Below, piece by piece: positions 25,530 through 35,134 of a stretch of 64,000 nt of DNA. Within the stretch, counting starts at the first letter, position 1; each line of letters opens with the position of its first letter. A program made the translations under genes and the position numbers. This DNA comes from Streptococcus mitis (GTDB lineage Bacteria > Bacillota > Bacilli > Lactobacillales > Streptococcaceae): contig NZ_NCVK01000034.1 of the NCBI RefSeq assembly GCF_002096845.1, forward strand, positions 32,596 to 96,595, in the 5' to 3' direction. The notes below the pieces were generated by a model. The model was not told the DNA's origin. It worked only from the letters and a program-made list of their open reading frames with translations, and made no database searches.

Positions 25530-25982
25530 ATGGCACAACGTTACCAAAATATTATGGTCGCAATCGATGGTTCTAAGGAAGCGGACTTGGCTTTTGTCAA
25601 GGGAGTTCATTCTGCTCTACGAAACGACGCTAAACTTACCATCGCACATGTCATTGACACACGCGCTCTCCAAAGCGTATCCACCTTTGATGCTGAAGTT
25701 TATGAAGAACTCCAAGTCGACGCTGAAAGTCTGATGAAAGAGTACGAAAAACGTGCTAAAGATGCTGGTGTGGCAGATGTTCATATCGTCATTGAAATGG
25801 GCAATCCAAAGACCCTACTGGCACGTACTATTCCAGATGCAGAAGAAGTGGACCTCATCCTCGTTGGCGCAACTGGTCTCAACGCCTTTGAGCGTCTCTT
25901 GGTCGGCTCTTCATCTGAATACATTCTCCGCCATGCTAAGGTTGATTTGCTGGTGGTGAGAGAACAAGAAAAAACCTTATAG
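25530..25982 (+). CDS. Universal stress protein (UspA family)
   Basis: This 150-residue cytoplasmic protein has the Usp fold. It starts IMVAIDGSKEADLAF, and the ATP-binding glycine motif G-x2-G-x9-G-S is seen in VGATGLNAFERLLVGSSSEY. It ends with the last strand VDLLVVR. The motif is complete, so an ATP-binding type Usp is likely. The ATG at 25530 follows AGGAGGTTTC. It is monocistronic, with a cre site upstream and a terminator downstream. Confidence 0.93.
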   Translation: MAQRYQNIMVAIDGSKEADLAFVKGVHSALRNDAKLTIAHVIDTRALQSVSTFDAEVYEELQVDAESLMKEYEKRAKDAGVADVHIVIEMGNPKTLLARTIPDAEEVDLILVGATGLNAFERLLVGSSSEYILRHAKVDLLVVREQEKTL

Positions 25983-25990
25983 TCACGTAG

Positions 25991-26016
25991 AAAAGGAGCC
26001 CAGAGCTCCTTTTTTT
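25991..26016. terminator. Bidirectional terminator between convergent genes
   Basis: AAAAGGAGC and GCTCCTTTT pair around CCAGA, with flanking A and T runs. It serves the stress gene and the convergent phosphatase gene, which ends at 26015. Confidence 0.88.
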
Positions 26017-27403
26017 ACTGTTTATTTCTCTCTTTATGGCGTTCATAAGCCTTAAGCTGGCGCTGCAGTTCCTTTTTAATAGCAGGTTCTGGAGCATATT
26101 TTTCTTCCCAATCATCTGGTTTTAAGATTTTGTGAGTCACTGGATCAAAATGAGCCTTGCCATCTGGAAAAATTTTCCCCATATTGGCCTGATGGACAAT
26201 GTCAAAAATACGTTCTGGGTCCACCCCCATCAAGACAAAACTACCGTAGGTGAAGTAAAGCGTATCAATCAAGGCATCCACTTGCCCCACCAAATCTTGC
26301 TGAGCAGGCGTCTTCTGTGCTACCTTATCTGCTGCCTTATCAAGGGCCTGATGAAGTTGCGATAGAGCTTGACCAAAGTCCTCTTCAGAAGGGCTGGCAG
26401 CTCGAACAAACTCCACCAATTCTTCTATTTTAAAGCCAGCCCTATGGGTTGCACCTTCTAAATCCCAAGCTCGAGGTTCTTCTTGGGTTCGTTCATCCAT
26501 CATGTGGTGGAAGGTCTTGACCTTATTGAAATGATAGTCACGGCTGACAAAGACTTTTTCTGAAGCTAAAACACCAAAATGTTCTAGGGCCTTATGGATT
26601 CCGTCTTGCTGATTGCTAGTGGTGATGTGCTTGGCAACTTCCTTGACACTGCTACTACCATTTCCCATAGCGACCGACATACCGACACCCGCCAGCATTT
26701 CTAGGTCGTTATCTGAGTCACCAAAGGCCATGACTTGGTTGAGGTCAAAGCCGTATTCTTTCCCAACTCGGCGTATGCCTTCCAATTTAGAGTTTCCTTG
26801 ATTGATGACATCCGCTGCAAAAGGATTGCTACGTGTCAATTTCAAGTCTTCAAAATCAGCTGCCGCCTTCTCAGATTCTTCTGGTGTCATCAGCATCAAA
26901 ACTTGGTAGATAGGCTGATTCATCAGATGAAGCAGGTCTTCTTCCTTTTGGGGAACAACCTTGCTGACCATACGATTAAAGGAATGACTCACTGTCCGAG
27001 TTAAAACAGAGGGAACGAAGCGACTGATTCGTTGGGAAAAAGAACCCAAACCAAAGGACATGATTTTAGAACCTAGCATGGCATCCTTGGTCCCTAATGC
27101 AATCTCCTTGCCCTCTTTTTTAGCATACGTAATGAGCTGGCGCAAATGTAACTTGGAAATTGGGCTCGTGAACAAGACTCTGTCTTTAGTAAAGATATAC
27201 TGGCCATTATAGGTTACCGCAAAGTCCAAATCCAAATCGTCCATCAATTCCTTAACAAAAAAAGGTCCTCGCCCTGTCGCTACACCAACCAACACCCCTT
27301 GTTCTTTGACAATCTTAATCGCGTCCTTAGTGGATTTCAAAACACTCTTGCGATCGTTGACCAAGGTTCCATCGATATCAAAAAAAACAGCTTTGACTTC
27401 CAT
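26015..27403 (-). CDS. Cof-type HAD phosphatase fused to a MazG/PRA-PH-like domain
   Basis: This 462-residue protein consists of two enzymes. Residues 1-270 are a Cof/YkrA-type HAD hydrolase: AVFFDIDGTLVNDRK (motif I), GVATGRGPFF (II), and MAFGDSDNDLEMLAGVG (IV). Residues about 290-460 look like an all-alpha nucleotide pyrophosphohydrolase (MazG/HisE-type), with the metal-type E-E-x2-E pattern in FKIEELVEFV and the acidic VDALIDTLYFTYGSF. Together they suggest a nucleotide or sugar-phosphate clean-up role. The ATG at 27403 gives the normal HAD start EVKAVFFDIDG. The fusion is known in streptococci as a predicted protein. Substrate is unknown to me. Confidence 0.85.
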   Translation of the reverse strand: MEVKAVFFDIDGTLVNDRKSVLKSTKDAIKIVKEQGVLVGVATGRGPFFVKELMDDLDLDFAVTYNGQYIFTKDRVLFTSPISKLHLRQLITYAKKEGKEIALGTKDAMLGSKIMSFGLGSFSQRISRFVPSVLTRTVSHSFNRMVSKVVPQKEEDLLHLMNQPIYQVLMLMTPEESEKAAADFEDLKLTRSNPFAADVINQGNSKLEGIRRVGKEYGFDLNQVMAFGDSDNDLEMLAGVGMSVAMGNGSSSVKEVAKHITTSNQQDGIHKALEHFGVLASEKVFVSRDYHFNKVKTFHHMMDERTQEEPRAWDLEGATHRAGFKIEELVEFVRAASPSEEDFGQALSQLHQALDKAADKVAQKTPAQQDLVGQVDALIDTLYFTYGSFVLMGVDPERIFDIVHQANMGKIFPDGKAHFDPVTHKILKPDDWEEKYAPEPAIKKELQRQLKAYERHKERNKQ

Positions 27404-27468
27404 CCTATCCCAATCTCCCCTTTTGTGATACAATGATTATACCACATTTCAGAAAGAGTGAGTAAATC

Positions 27469-28431
27469 ATGCCTAAGAAAATCCTTGTTTTACATACGGG
27501 TGGGACTATTTCCATGCAGGCAGATGCTTCTGGCGCTGTTGTAACGAGTTCAGATAATCCCATGAACCATGTGTCCAACCCACTTGAAGGAATCCAAGTC
27601 CACGCCTTGGACTTTTTTAACCTGCCAAGCCCCCATATCAAACCCAAACATATGCTGGCCCTCTACCAAAAAATTAAAGAGGAAGCAGATAATTACGATG
27701 GGGTGGTTATCACACACGGAACCGATACTTTAGAGGAAACAGCCTATTTCCTTGATACCATGGAGGTTCCCCATATGCCCATCATTCTAACAGGTGCCAT
27801 GCGCAGCTCCAACGAACTCGGCAGTGATGGTGTTTATAATTATCTGAGTGCTTTAAGGGTGGCTAGCGATGACAAGGCTGCTGACAAAGGAGTTTTGGTT
27901 GTTATGAACGATGAAATCCATGCTGCCAAGTATGTCACCAAAACGCATACAACCAACGTCAGCACCTTCCAGACTCCAACACATGGCCCCCTTGGTCTGA
28001 TTATGAAACAGGAAATCCTCTACTTCAAAACAGCTGAACCTCGTGTTCGCTTTGACCTTGATCACATACAAGGATTAGTCCCTATCATCTCTGCTTATGC
28101 TGGTATGACAGATGAGCTGATTGATATGCTGGATTTGGAACAATTGGACGGTTTGATTATCCAAGCCTTCGGAGCTGGTAATATTCCCAAAGAAACGGCT
28201 CAAAAATTAGAAAGCCTTCTGCAAAAAGGAATCCCAGTCGCCCTGGTTTCCCGATGCTTTAACGGTATCGCTGAGCCTGTTTATGCCTACCAAGGTGGGG
28301 GCGTGCAGTTGCAAAAATCAGGCGTTTTCTTTGTCAAAGAGCTCAACGCCCAAAAAGCCCGTTTGAAACTCCTCATTGCCCTCAATGCCGGACTAACAGG
28401 ACAGGCTTTGAAAGACTATATGGAAGGCTAA
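27469..28431 (+). CDS. ansA: L-asparaginase (type I, cytoplasmic)
   Basis: This enzyme hydrolyses asparagine to aspartate and ammonia. The 320-residue sequence has the nucleophile threonine in HTGGTISMQ and the second signature VVITHGTDTLEETAYF with its Thr-Asp pair, and GAMRSSNELGSDG follows. No signal peptide is present, so it is the cytoplasmic form. An extended -10 (TGATACAAT) lies about 35 bp upstream of the ATG. The TAA stop is shared with the first bases of BOX element 3. Confidence 0.95.
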   Translation: MPKKILVLHTGGTISMQADASGAVVTSSDNPMNHVSNPLEGIQVHALDFFNLPSPHIKPKHMLALYQKIKEEADNYDGVVITHGTDTLEETAYFLDTMEVPHMPIILTGAMRSSNELGSDGVYNYLSALRVASDDKAADKGVLVVMNDEIHAAKYVTKTHTTNVSTFQTPTHGPLGLIMKQEILYFKTAEPRVRFDLDHIQGLVPIISAYAGMTDELIDMLDLEQLDGLIIQAFGAGNIPKETAQKLESLLQKGIPVALVSRCFNGIAEPVYAYQGGGVQLQKSGVFFVKELNAQKARLKLLIALNAGLTGQALKDYMEG

Positions 28432-28582
28432 TACTCTTCGAAAATCTCTTCAAACCGCGTCAACGTCGCCTTACCGTATGTATGGTTATTGACTTCGTCA
28501 GTTCTATCCACAACCTCAAAACAGTGTTTTGAGCAACCTGCGGCTAGCTTCCTAATTTGCTCTTTGATTTTCATTAAGTATA
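28431..28582. repeat. BOX element 3 (one boxB unit)
   Basis: It runs from ATACTCTTCGAAAATCTC to GATTTTCATTAAGTATA with a single TTGACTTCGTCAG boxB unit. It abuts the asparaginase stop codon. Confidence 0.95.
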
Positions 28583-28600
28583 ATTCCCTTCTCTAAAAAC

Positions 28601-28634
28601 AAATCAGGAAATCTTCTCGATTCCCTGATTTTTT
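28601..28634 (-). terminator. ccpA terminator
   Basis: On the minus strand AAATCAGGGAA, a short loop and TTTCCTGATTT form the stem, with T's following. The stop codon of ccpA lies just before it. Confidence 0.85.
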
Positions 28635-29645
28635 CTATTTCCGTTTTCGTGTTGAGCGACGCTCTGTCAAACCATGAGGTAAGAGAACTTCACGTTCTTC
28701 CAACTCTTCCTTATGCATAATCTTGGTCAACATACGCATACTAATGGCACCAAGGTCATAAAGAGGTTGGGCAATCGTTGTCAAGTTTGGACGGGTAAAG
28801 CGTGCAATTTGCGAATCATCACTAGTAATGATTTCAAACTCTTCTGGCACTGACACACCCTTATCAGCAAGGCCGTTCAATACACCTGCTGACAACTCAT
28901 CACCTGTTACAATTGCTGCAGTTGCGTTTGATGAAATCAAGCGTTCTGCCAAGGCATAGCCATCTTCATAAGTGTATTTAGACTCAAAGACCAATCCTTC
29001 ACTATAAGAAATACCTGCTTTTTTCAAGGCTTCCTTGTAGCCAACCAAACGAACCTTACCATTGATATCATCCACTAGTGGACCACTAACGAAAGCAATG
29101 CGCTCATTTTCTTTAGCAAGGTAGGTCACTGCATCAATCGTAGCTTGTTTGTAGTCAATATTGACACTTGGAAGTTGGTGTTCCACATCCACTGTTCCCG
29201 CAAGAACAACCGGTGTTCGAGAACGAGAAAACTCTGAACGAATTTTTTCAGTCAAGTGATACCCCATAAAGATGATACCATCCACTTGCTTAGAAAACAG
29301 TGTATTAACTACTGAAACTTCCTTGTCATCATCCTCATCACTATTAGCAAGGACGATATTATACTTGTACATTTCAGCGATATCATCAATCCCTTTAGCA
29401 AGCGTTGAGAAGTAGCCATTGGTAATATTTGGGATCACGACACCGACAGTGGTTGTCTTTTTACTTGCAAGACCACGCGCCACGGCGTTTGGACGGTAAT
29501 CCAAACGGTCAATCACCTCAAGCACTTTTTTACGGGTATTCTCTTTTACATTCTTATTGCCATTGACTACACGGCTAACTGTCGCCATTGAAACTCCTGC
29601 TTCACGGGCGACATCATAAATCGTTACTGTATCGTCTGTATTCAT
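28635..29645 (-). CDS. ccpA: Catabolite control protein A
   Basis: CcpA is the LacI-family master regulator of carbon catabolite control in low-GC Gram-positives. It binds cre sites with HPr-Ser-P as corepressor. The 336-residue sequence has the DNA-binding part TVTIYDVAREAGVSMATVSR, the hinge helix near NAVARGLASKKT, and a periplasmic-binding-protein-like core. It is full length. Its promoter contains a good cre site, so it is probably autoregulated. cre sites for pflA, uspA and manL lie in this same window. In S. pneumoniae it is followed by a LuxR-type two-component system, but here the next locus is different. Confidence 0.97.
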   Translation of the reverse strand: MNTDDTVTIYDVAREAGVSMATVSRVVNGNKNVKENTRKKVLEVIDRLDYRPNAVARGLASKKTTTVGVVIPNITNGYFSTLAKGIDDIAEMYKYNIVLANSDEDDDKEVSVVNTLFSKQVDGIIFMGYHLTEKIRSEFSRSRTPVVLAGTVDVEHQLPSVNIDYKQATIDAVTYLAKENERIAFVSGPLVDDINGKVRLVGYKEALKKAGISYSEGLVFESKYTYEDGYALAERLISSNATAAIVTGDELSAGVLNGLADKGVSVPEEFEIITSDDSQIARFTRPNLTTIAQPLYDLGAISMRMLTKIMHKEELEEREVLLPHGLTERRSTRKRK

Positions 29646-29730
29646 TCCATTTCCTTTCTATATCATACCTCACGAGACTCCAAAAAAAGAGACTGTATGA
29701 AAATTTCGTTTTCATGGTTCTACTTATTTC

Positions 29731-29759
29731 ATTTTATCACTATTTGTAAACACTTTCAA
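29731..29759 (-). promoter_or_regulatory. ccpA promoter with overlapping cre
   Basis: On the minus strand TTGAAA (29754-29759), 17 bp and TAAAAT (29731-29736) form the promoter. TGAAAGTGTTTACA (29745-29758) matches the cre consensus at 13 of 14 positions and lies over the -35 and spacer, so CcpA should repress its own gene. A second palindrome TGAAAATTTCGTTTTCA lies downstream at 29698-29714. Confidence 0.7.
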
Positions 29760-29829
29760 GCATTTTTTGAAGATTGTTTGAAAAAAATTTCATAGGAAGC
29801 TATGTTTATAAAGAAAAAATCGCCTTTTC

Positions 29830-29858
29830 TTGATTTTTAATCCTATTTGCTGTATGAT
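29830..29858 (+). promoter_or_regulatory. Promoter of the DUF960 gene
   Basis: TTGATT (29830-29835), 17 bp and TATGAT (29853-29858) lie upstream of a GGGGG-type ribosome site. Confidence 0.65.
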
Positions 29859-29882
29859 AAGGGAAAGAAAGGGGGTAGAAAT

Positions 29883-30200
29883 ATGGCTTTTACCAATACC
29901 CACATGCGGTCGGCTAGTTTTGGCATTGTTACCAGCTTGCCTGATGACGTTATTGACTCTTTTTGGTATATCATCGACCATTTCTTAAAAAATGTCTTTG
30001 AATTGGAAGAAGAACTTGAGTTTCAATTGCTTAATAACCAAGGAAAAATTACCTTCCACTTCTCAAGTCAACACCTCCCTACAGCTATTGATTTTGACTT
30101 TAACCATCCTTTTGATCCTCTTTATCCGCCAAGAGTACTGGTTTTAGACATGGACGGTAGAGAAACTATCCTCCTCCCAGAAGAAAATGACCTATTTTAA
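29883..30200 (+). CDS. DUF960-family protein
   Basis: This 105-residue cytoplasmic protein resembles the small DUF960 family (SFGIVTSLPDDVIDSFWYIID near the start). It contains a soluble alpha/beta fold and an aromatic/acidic end (DFDFNHPFDPLYPPRVLVLD). Function is unknown. The ATG at 29883 follows AAGGGGGTAGA. It stands alone on the plus strand between ccpA and the folate operon, at what may be a rearrangement joint. Its TAA stop runs into BOX element 4. Confidence 0.8.
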   Translation: MAFTNTHMRSASFGIVTSLPDDVIDSFWYIIDHFLKNVFELEEELEFQLLNNQGKITFHFSSQHLPTAIDFDFNHPFDPLYPPRVLVLDMDGRETILLPEENDLF

Positions 30201-30314
30201 TACTCAATGAAAATCAAAGAGCAAACTAGGAAGCTAGCCGCAGGCTGCTCAAAACACTGTTTTGAGGTTGCAGATGGAAGCTGACGTGGTTTGAAGAGAT
30301 TTTCGAAGAGTATA
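30199..30314. repeat. BOX element 4 (no boxB)
   Basis: It begins AATACTCAATGAAAATCAAA and ends TTTTCGAAGAGTATA. No boxB unit is present. It overlaps the DUF960 stop codon. Confidence 0.95.
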
Positions 30315-30360
30315 AAAACTCTAGCCTTCAGTTACAAACGACTGAAAACTAGAGTTTTTT
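30315..30360. terminator. Terminator between DUF960 gene and sulD
   Basis: AAAAACTCTAG-CCTTCAGT pairs with ACTGAAAA-CTAGAGTTTTTT. It is placed to stop both convergent transcripts. Confidence 0.85.
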
Positions 30361-31173
30361 CTATTGTTTCAAAGCATTATACAAGTTGCGAATAGGTTGC
30401 TTTAATATCGGATGGATAAAATGAGGCGCAATTTCTTGTAGAGACTCAAGAACAAAAAGGCGTTCTGCTATGTAAGGATGAGGCAAGATAAGGTCATCTG
30501 TATAAATGACCTGGTCCTCCACAAAGAGCAAGTCCAAATCAATCAAACGAGGTCCCCAATGCACTTCTCTCACCCGTCCCATCTCTGACTCAATGGCTAA
30601 CAAGGTCTCTAATAGCACTGGGGCAGGCAACCATGTTTCAACCTCAACCACTTGATTAGCAAAGCTATCTTGCTCCACACCACCCCAAGGCTCCGTTGTT
30701 AAGACACTGGACTCTTTAAGAATATGGATACCACGAGCTCGCATGTTCTCAATGGCTTGCTTCAAGTTTGCTTGTTTATCCCCCATATTGCTTCCTAGGG
30801 CGATAAAGGCTCGTTGCTTGCGGCGATGGATGGTTACGGAGCAAGTATCTAGTGGCAAATGCACTGGCGCCCAAGGCTTTTTCAGTTCCAGCTTGATTTC
30901 TTGGACAAGAGGATAGGTCTCAAAAGTACGTTCTACCAGTTTATAGGCTACCGTTTCAATCAAATCCTCACTCGTTTCCTGAAACCATGTCGTCCACTGC
31001 TGACACAGTTCTCCATAATGGACAGAGGCTGTCAAATCCAAATCTGTAGCTGCCTTGGTCATATCATAGGATAGGATAGCCGAAACGACAAACTTCTGCC
31101 CCAATTCTTTCTCACTGGGAAAAAGACCATGATAGGCAAAAATTTCCAAATCCTTAATCTGCAGTTGATCCAT
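30361..31173 (-). CDS. sulD: Bifunctional dihydroneopterin aldolase / HPPK (FolB-FolK)
   Basis: This 270-residue fusion catalyses two consecutive steps of folate synthesis. Residues about 1-115 are the dihydroneopterin aldolase ([21 protein letters not shown]). Residues about 120-270 are 6-hydroxymethyl-dihydropterin pyrophosphokinase ([12 protein letters not shown], then [14 protein letters not shown] and [18 protein letters not shown]). In E. coli these are separate enzymes. The fusion is known as SulD in pneumococci. It is last in the sul operon and separated from folE by BOX element 5. Confidence 0.95.
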   Translation of the reverse strand: MDQLQIKDLEIFAYHGLFPSEKELGQKFVVSAILSYDMTKAATDLDLTASVHYGELCQQWTTWFQETSEDLIETVAYKLVERTFETYPLVQEIKLELKKPWAPVHLPLDTCSVTIHRRKQRAFIALGSNMGDKQANLKQAIENMRARGIHILKESSVLTTEPWGGVEQDSFANQVVEVETWLPAPVLLETLLAIESEMGRVREVHWGPRLIDLDLLFVEDQVIYTDDLILPHPYIAERLFVLESLQEIAPHFIHPILKQPIRNLYNALKQ

Positions 31174-31218
31174 AATGATTCCTTTCTAGAAAAATCCGCT
31201 TGAAGCGGATTCTTTTTA

Positions 31219-31333
31219 TACTCAATGAAAATCAAAGTGCAAACTAGGAAGCTAGCCGCAGGCTGCTCAAAACACTGTTTTGAGGTTGCAGATGGAAGCT
31301 GACGTGGTTTGAATTTGATTTTCGAAGAGTATT
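31219..31333. repeat. BOX element 5 (no boxB) inside the folate operon
   Basis: It begins TACTCAATGAAAATCAAAG and ends TTTTCGAAGAGTATT. It occupies most of the folE-sulD gap, and its edge overlaps the folE stop codon. Confidence 0.95.
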
Positions 31334-31886
31334 ATAGTCCCATTAAACGATAAGCCTGATTTCGGAGGTCCTTATCTGTTTCAAATAGACCACGAGCTAC
31401 TGTCGTCAAGGTTGCAGTGCCTGGTTTTCTGACACCACGCATGCTCATACACATATGTTCCGCCTCAATGACAACAAAGGCTCCTTTAGCACCTAGATAC
31501 TCCATCAAGGCATCGGCTACTTCGATATTCAATCGTTCTTGGATTTGTGGCTTTTTCGAATAAACTTCAACCGTACGGGCTAGCTTAGACAAGCCTGCCA
31601 CACGACCATCTGGAATGTAGGCAATATGCGCTTTCCCATAAAATGGCAGAAAGTGGTGTTCACACATGGTATGGAAAAAGATATCCTTTTCTACCACCAT
31701 ATTATCGTCAATAATCTCAAAAGATTTTGACAAATGTTCCTCCGCTGTTTGACCAAGACCTGAAAAAATCTCTTGGTACATACGAGCGACACGAGCAGGT
31801 GTTTCCTGCAAGCCCTCGCGATTAACGTCCTCTCCTACAGCCTCGATAATCATTTTTACAGCAGTTTCAATCTTTTGTGTATCCAT
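31332..31886 (-). CDS. folE: GTP cyclohydrolase I
   Basis: FolE opens GTP to dihydroneopterin triphosphate, the first folate step. This 184-residue protein has the zinc and catalytic residues in [21 protein letters not shown] and the second Cys/Met segment [15 protein letters not shown], with [11 protein letters not shown] near the dimer interface. It is SulC in pneumococcal usage. Its start overlaps the end of folC by 20 bases, so translation is coupled. The stop codon TAA is built by the edge of BOX element 5. Confidence 0.97.
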   Translation of the reverse strand: MDTQKIETAVKMIIEAVGEDVNREGLQETPARVARMYQEIFSGLGQTAEEHLSKSFEIIDDNMVVEKDIFFHTMCEHHFLPFYGKAHIAYIPDGRVAGLSKLARTVEVYSKKPQIQERLNIEVADALMEYLGAKGAFVVIEAEHMCMSMRGVRKPGTATLTTVARGLFETDKDLRNQAYRLMGL

Positions 31887-33189
31887 TTTCGTTTTTCCTC
31901 TCCATCAGATAGGCTCTCACTTGGCTCAAGAAATACAAGGAACCAGTGACAATCCTAACTGTTTGTTTCTCTTCTTTTTTATCTGTCAATTTCTGCTCTA
32001 GAAAATCCTGCCAATCTAGGTAGCTGAGATTTCTAGACTTAGCTGCCTCTTTCAGCACGCTTTCATCAGTCGCCCGACTGTCGTCAAAATGTGTCAGGGT
32101 AAACTCGGTATCTGGCATGGCCCCCAGCAAGTCCAACATATCCTCTAAGGCCTTGGTTTTGATGCAAGTAAAGAGGATTTCTTTATGATAATCTGCAAAG
32201 CGTTCTTGCAAGGTTGCCAATAAAGCCTTGATAGCATGGGGATTGTGGGCTCCATCCAAGATCATCAAGGGGTTCCTTGACACGACCTCCAGACGCCCCG
32301 GCCATCTTGTTTCTTCCAAGGCTTGGACAATCAAGTCATTGCTTGCTAGTTCTCGACCATCCTCTTGACAAAAAGTATCAAGTAAAGCTATGGCCATCCC
32401 AGCATTCTCTATCTGGTGCAAACCAAGCAGACCAGTCTGGAAGCGACCTTGTCTGACAACACTTGTATAGTCAAAGACTTCGCCTGTAACCACACTCTTT
32501 TGATGGCTGACCTGATAATCTGTCCCGTAGGCAAGTCTCGGCGCATCTTTCCCTTCCGCAATACTGTCAATCACACCCAAAGCTTCTGGAGCGATACGAC
32601 CTGTTACCAAGGGAATGCCTTGTTTGATAATACCAGCTTTCTGCTCTGCTATGGCCTCCAAGGTGTCACCAAGTAGGGCCACATGATCCAAGCCAATGGT
32701 CGTGATGCCTGTTAGAATAGGCTGGCAAATATTGGTACTATCTAAAAGTCCACCCATGCCAACTTCCATGATGGCCACATCTACTTGCTCTGCGGCAAAG
32801 TAATCATAGGCTATAGCTGTGATAATCTCAAACTCAGTTGTCCCCTGCAAATTAGCAGCCGATTCCCCCTCAAGCAAAGACCGGTAGTCTGCCATGAGGG
32901 CTTCTAGCCTAGCCTCTGGAATGGATTCCCCATTGATGCTAATCTGGTCTGTGTAATGAATGAGATAGGGCGAGCTAAACACGCCAACTCTCAGTCCTAG
33001 CTTTTCTAGCATCTTTTTCAAAAAAGCAATGGTCGAACCCTTGCCGTTAGTCCCTCCGACATGGATGACCTTGAGTTTTAGATGGGGATTGCCACGCAAA
33101 GCTAACAGTTCCACCATTCGTTCCAAGCCAAAATGCGGTTGATCCGTCCGGTAGTTAGCAATCCACTGATTATTTTCAAATTCTTTCAT
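31867..33189 (-). CDS. folC: Dihydrofolate/folylpolyglutamate synthase (FolC)
   Basis: This 440-residue Mur-ligase-family enzyme joins glutamate to dihydropteroate or extends folates. The P-loop is [14 protein letters not shown], followed by [19 protein letters not shown], then [32 protein letters not shown] and the C-terminal [13 protein letters not shown]. It is SulB in pneumococcal naming. A homologous second folC usually exists elsewhere in streptococci. The start is one base after the sulA stop. Confidence 0.95.
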   Translation of the reverse strand: MKEFENNQWIANYRTDQPHFGLERMVELLALRGNPHLKLKVIHVGGTNGKGSTIAFLKKMLEKLGLRVGVFSSPYLIHYTDQISINGESIPEARLEALMADYRSLLEGESAANLQGTTEFEIITAIAYDYFAAEQVDVAIMEVGMGGLLDSTNICQPILTGITTIGLDHVALLGDTLEAIAEQKAGIIKQGIPLVTGRIAPEALGVIDSIAEGKDAPRLAYGTDYQVSHQKSVVTGEVFDYTSVVRQGRFQTGLLGLHQIENAGMAIALLDTFCQEDGRELASNDLIVQALEETRWPGRLEVVSRNPLMILDGAHNPHAIKALLATLQERFADYHKEILFTCIKTKALEDMLDLLGAMPDTEFTLTHFDDSRATDESVLKEAAKSRNLSYLDWQDFLEQKLTDKKEEKQTVRIVTGSLYFLSQVRAYLMERKNENGYTKD

Positions 33190-33190
33190 C

Positions 33191-34180
<990 letters not shown>

Positions 34181-34182
34181 CT

Positions 34183-34230
34183 ATTTTACCATAAAAAGAA
34201 AAAGATGGACACGATTGCATTCATCTTTTT
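34183..34230 (-). promoter_or_regulatory. Terminator of the CPBP gene followed by the folP promoter
   Basis: On the minus strand AAAAAGATG...CATCTTTTTC (arms 34222-34230 and 34199-34207) forms a hairpin with T's, ending the upstream gene. An extended -10 TGGTAAAAT (34183-34188) then lies about 42 bp before the folP start. No strong -35 is visible. Confidence 0.6.
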
Positions 34231-34266
34231 CCCAGTAGAAACAAGTAAGCAATTGTCAAAAATCTT

Positions 34267-34371
34267 ATACTCTTCGAAAATCTCTTCAAACCGCGTCAAC
34301 GTCGCCTTGCCGTACTTAAGTACAGCCTGCGGCTAGTTTCCTAGTTTACTCTTTGATTTTCATTGAGTATT
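34267..34371. repeat. BOX element 6 (shortened, no boxB)
   Basis: It begins ATACTCTTCGAAAATCTC and ends GATTTTCATTGAGTATTA. The middle reads GTACTTAAGTACAGCCTG and lacks the GTTTTGAG palindrome kept in most copies. It overlaps the CPBP stop codon. Confidence 0.9.
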
Positions 34372-35080
34372 AAACAGAAATCCCTAATGTCCGACTCAAA
34401 ATCACCACGAGAGCCAGCAAACAGAAAACAACCCCATTCACAATCATGTGAAGTAAGATAGACATTTCCAAACGTTGGGTCTTGTAAGCCGTCCAAGACA
34501 GAACGATCGACATAACTCCATAAATCAATAAAGAAGGTAAATTACTCGGTTGATGCAATAAAGCAAACACAACCGTACCGACTACAAATCCCAAGTTCTC
34601 TTTTCCTCGGAAAATCTTTTTAGGAACAATCCCACGGCACAAGATTTCCTCACAAATTGGAGCAAGCAAGGCCAACAAGAAGAAACTGGAAATCAGAGAA
34701 CTATTCTGAACCATATCGTTAATCTGAGACTGGTTACTTGTTGTCGTCTCATTTGACAGTTGTAACAAGATAGAACCAAGTATATTTGAACAGATAATGA
34801 CTAAATAACTCAAGCCCAATCGTGCCAAATCCTTAGCTCTAAAAAATGAAAAATTAAAACTTGCTAATTGCGTTTTACGAGCTCCAAAAATAAATAGCAC
34901 CAGAACCACAATCGAAATACCAGCGACTATCAGTCCTGACTGTAACAGTGGTACTTCATTTAAAGTTAAAATAGCAGTAACCCCTATAGGAATCTGATAT
35001 AAGATTGTCGCTAGCAAAAAGATTAACAGCCAACCTGCACGATTCAATAATTCTTTCCACATACTTTTCTCTTCCATCAT
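34370..35080 (-). CDS. CPBP-family intramembrane protease
   Basis: This 236-residue membrane protein has about seven hydrophobic helices and the CPBP/ABI catalytic motifs APICEEILCRG (Glu-Glu with an Arg three residues later) and FALLHQPSN (His). These residues are complete, so it is probably active. Family members process CAAX proteins or give self-immunity to bacteriocins in lactic acid bacteria. Which applies here is unknown. The start (two close ATGs at 35080/35077) follows TAGGAGATGA. Its stop TAA is made at the edge of BOX element 6. Confidence 0.85.
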   Translation of the reverse strand: MMEEKSMWKELLNRAGWLLIFLLATILYQIPIGVTAILTLNEVPLLQSGLIVAGISIVVLVLFIFGARKTQLASFNFSFFRAKDLARLGLSYLVIICSNILGSILLQLSNETTTSNQSQINDMVQNSSLISSFFLLALLAPICEEILCRGIVPKKIFRGKENLGFVVGTVVFALLHQPSNLPSLLIYGVMSIVLSWTAYKTQRLEMSILLHMIVNGVVFCLLALVVILSRTLGISV

Positions 35081-35101
35081 TCATCTCCTAGACTTTGTAT
35101 T

Positions 35102-35122
35102 AAAAAAGGGGGAAATCCCCCC
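35102..35122 (-). terminator. Terminator after the purine permease gene
   Basis: On the minus strand GGGGG-ATTT-CCCCC is followed by TTTTTT, a compact rho-independent terminator. Confidence 0.93.
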
Positions 35123-35134
35123 TGGGTTATCCTA

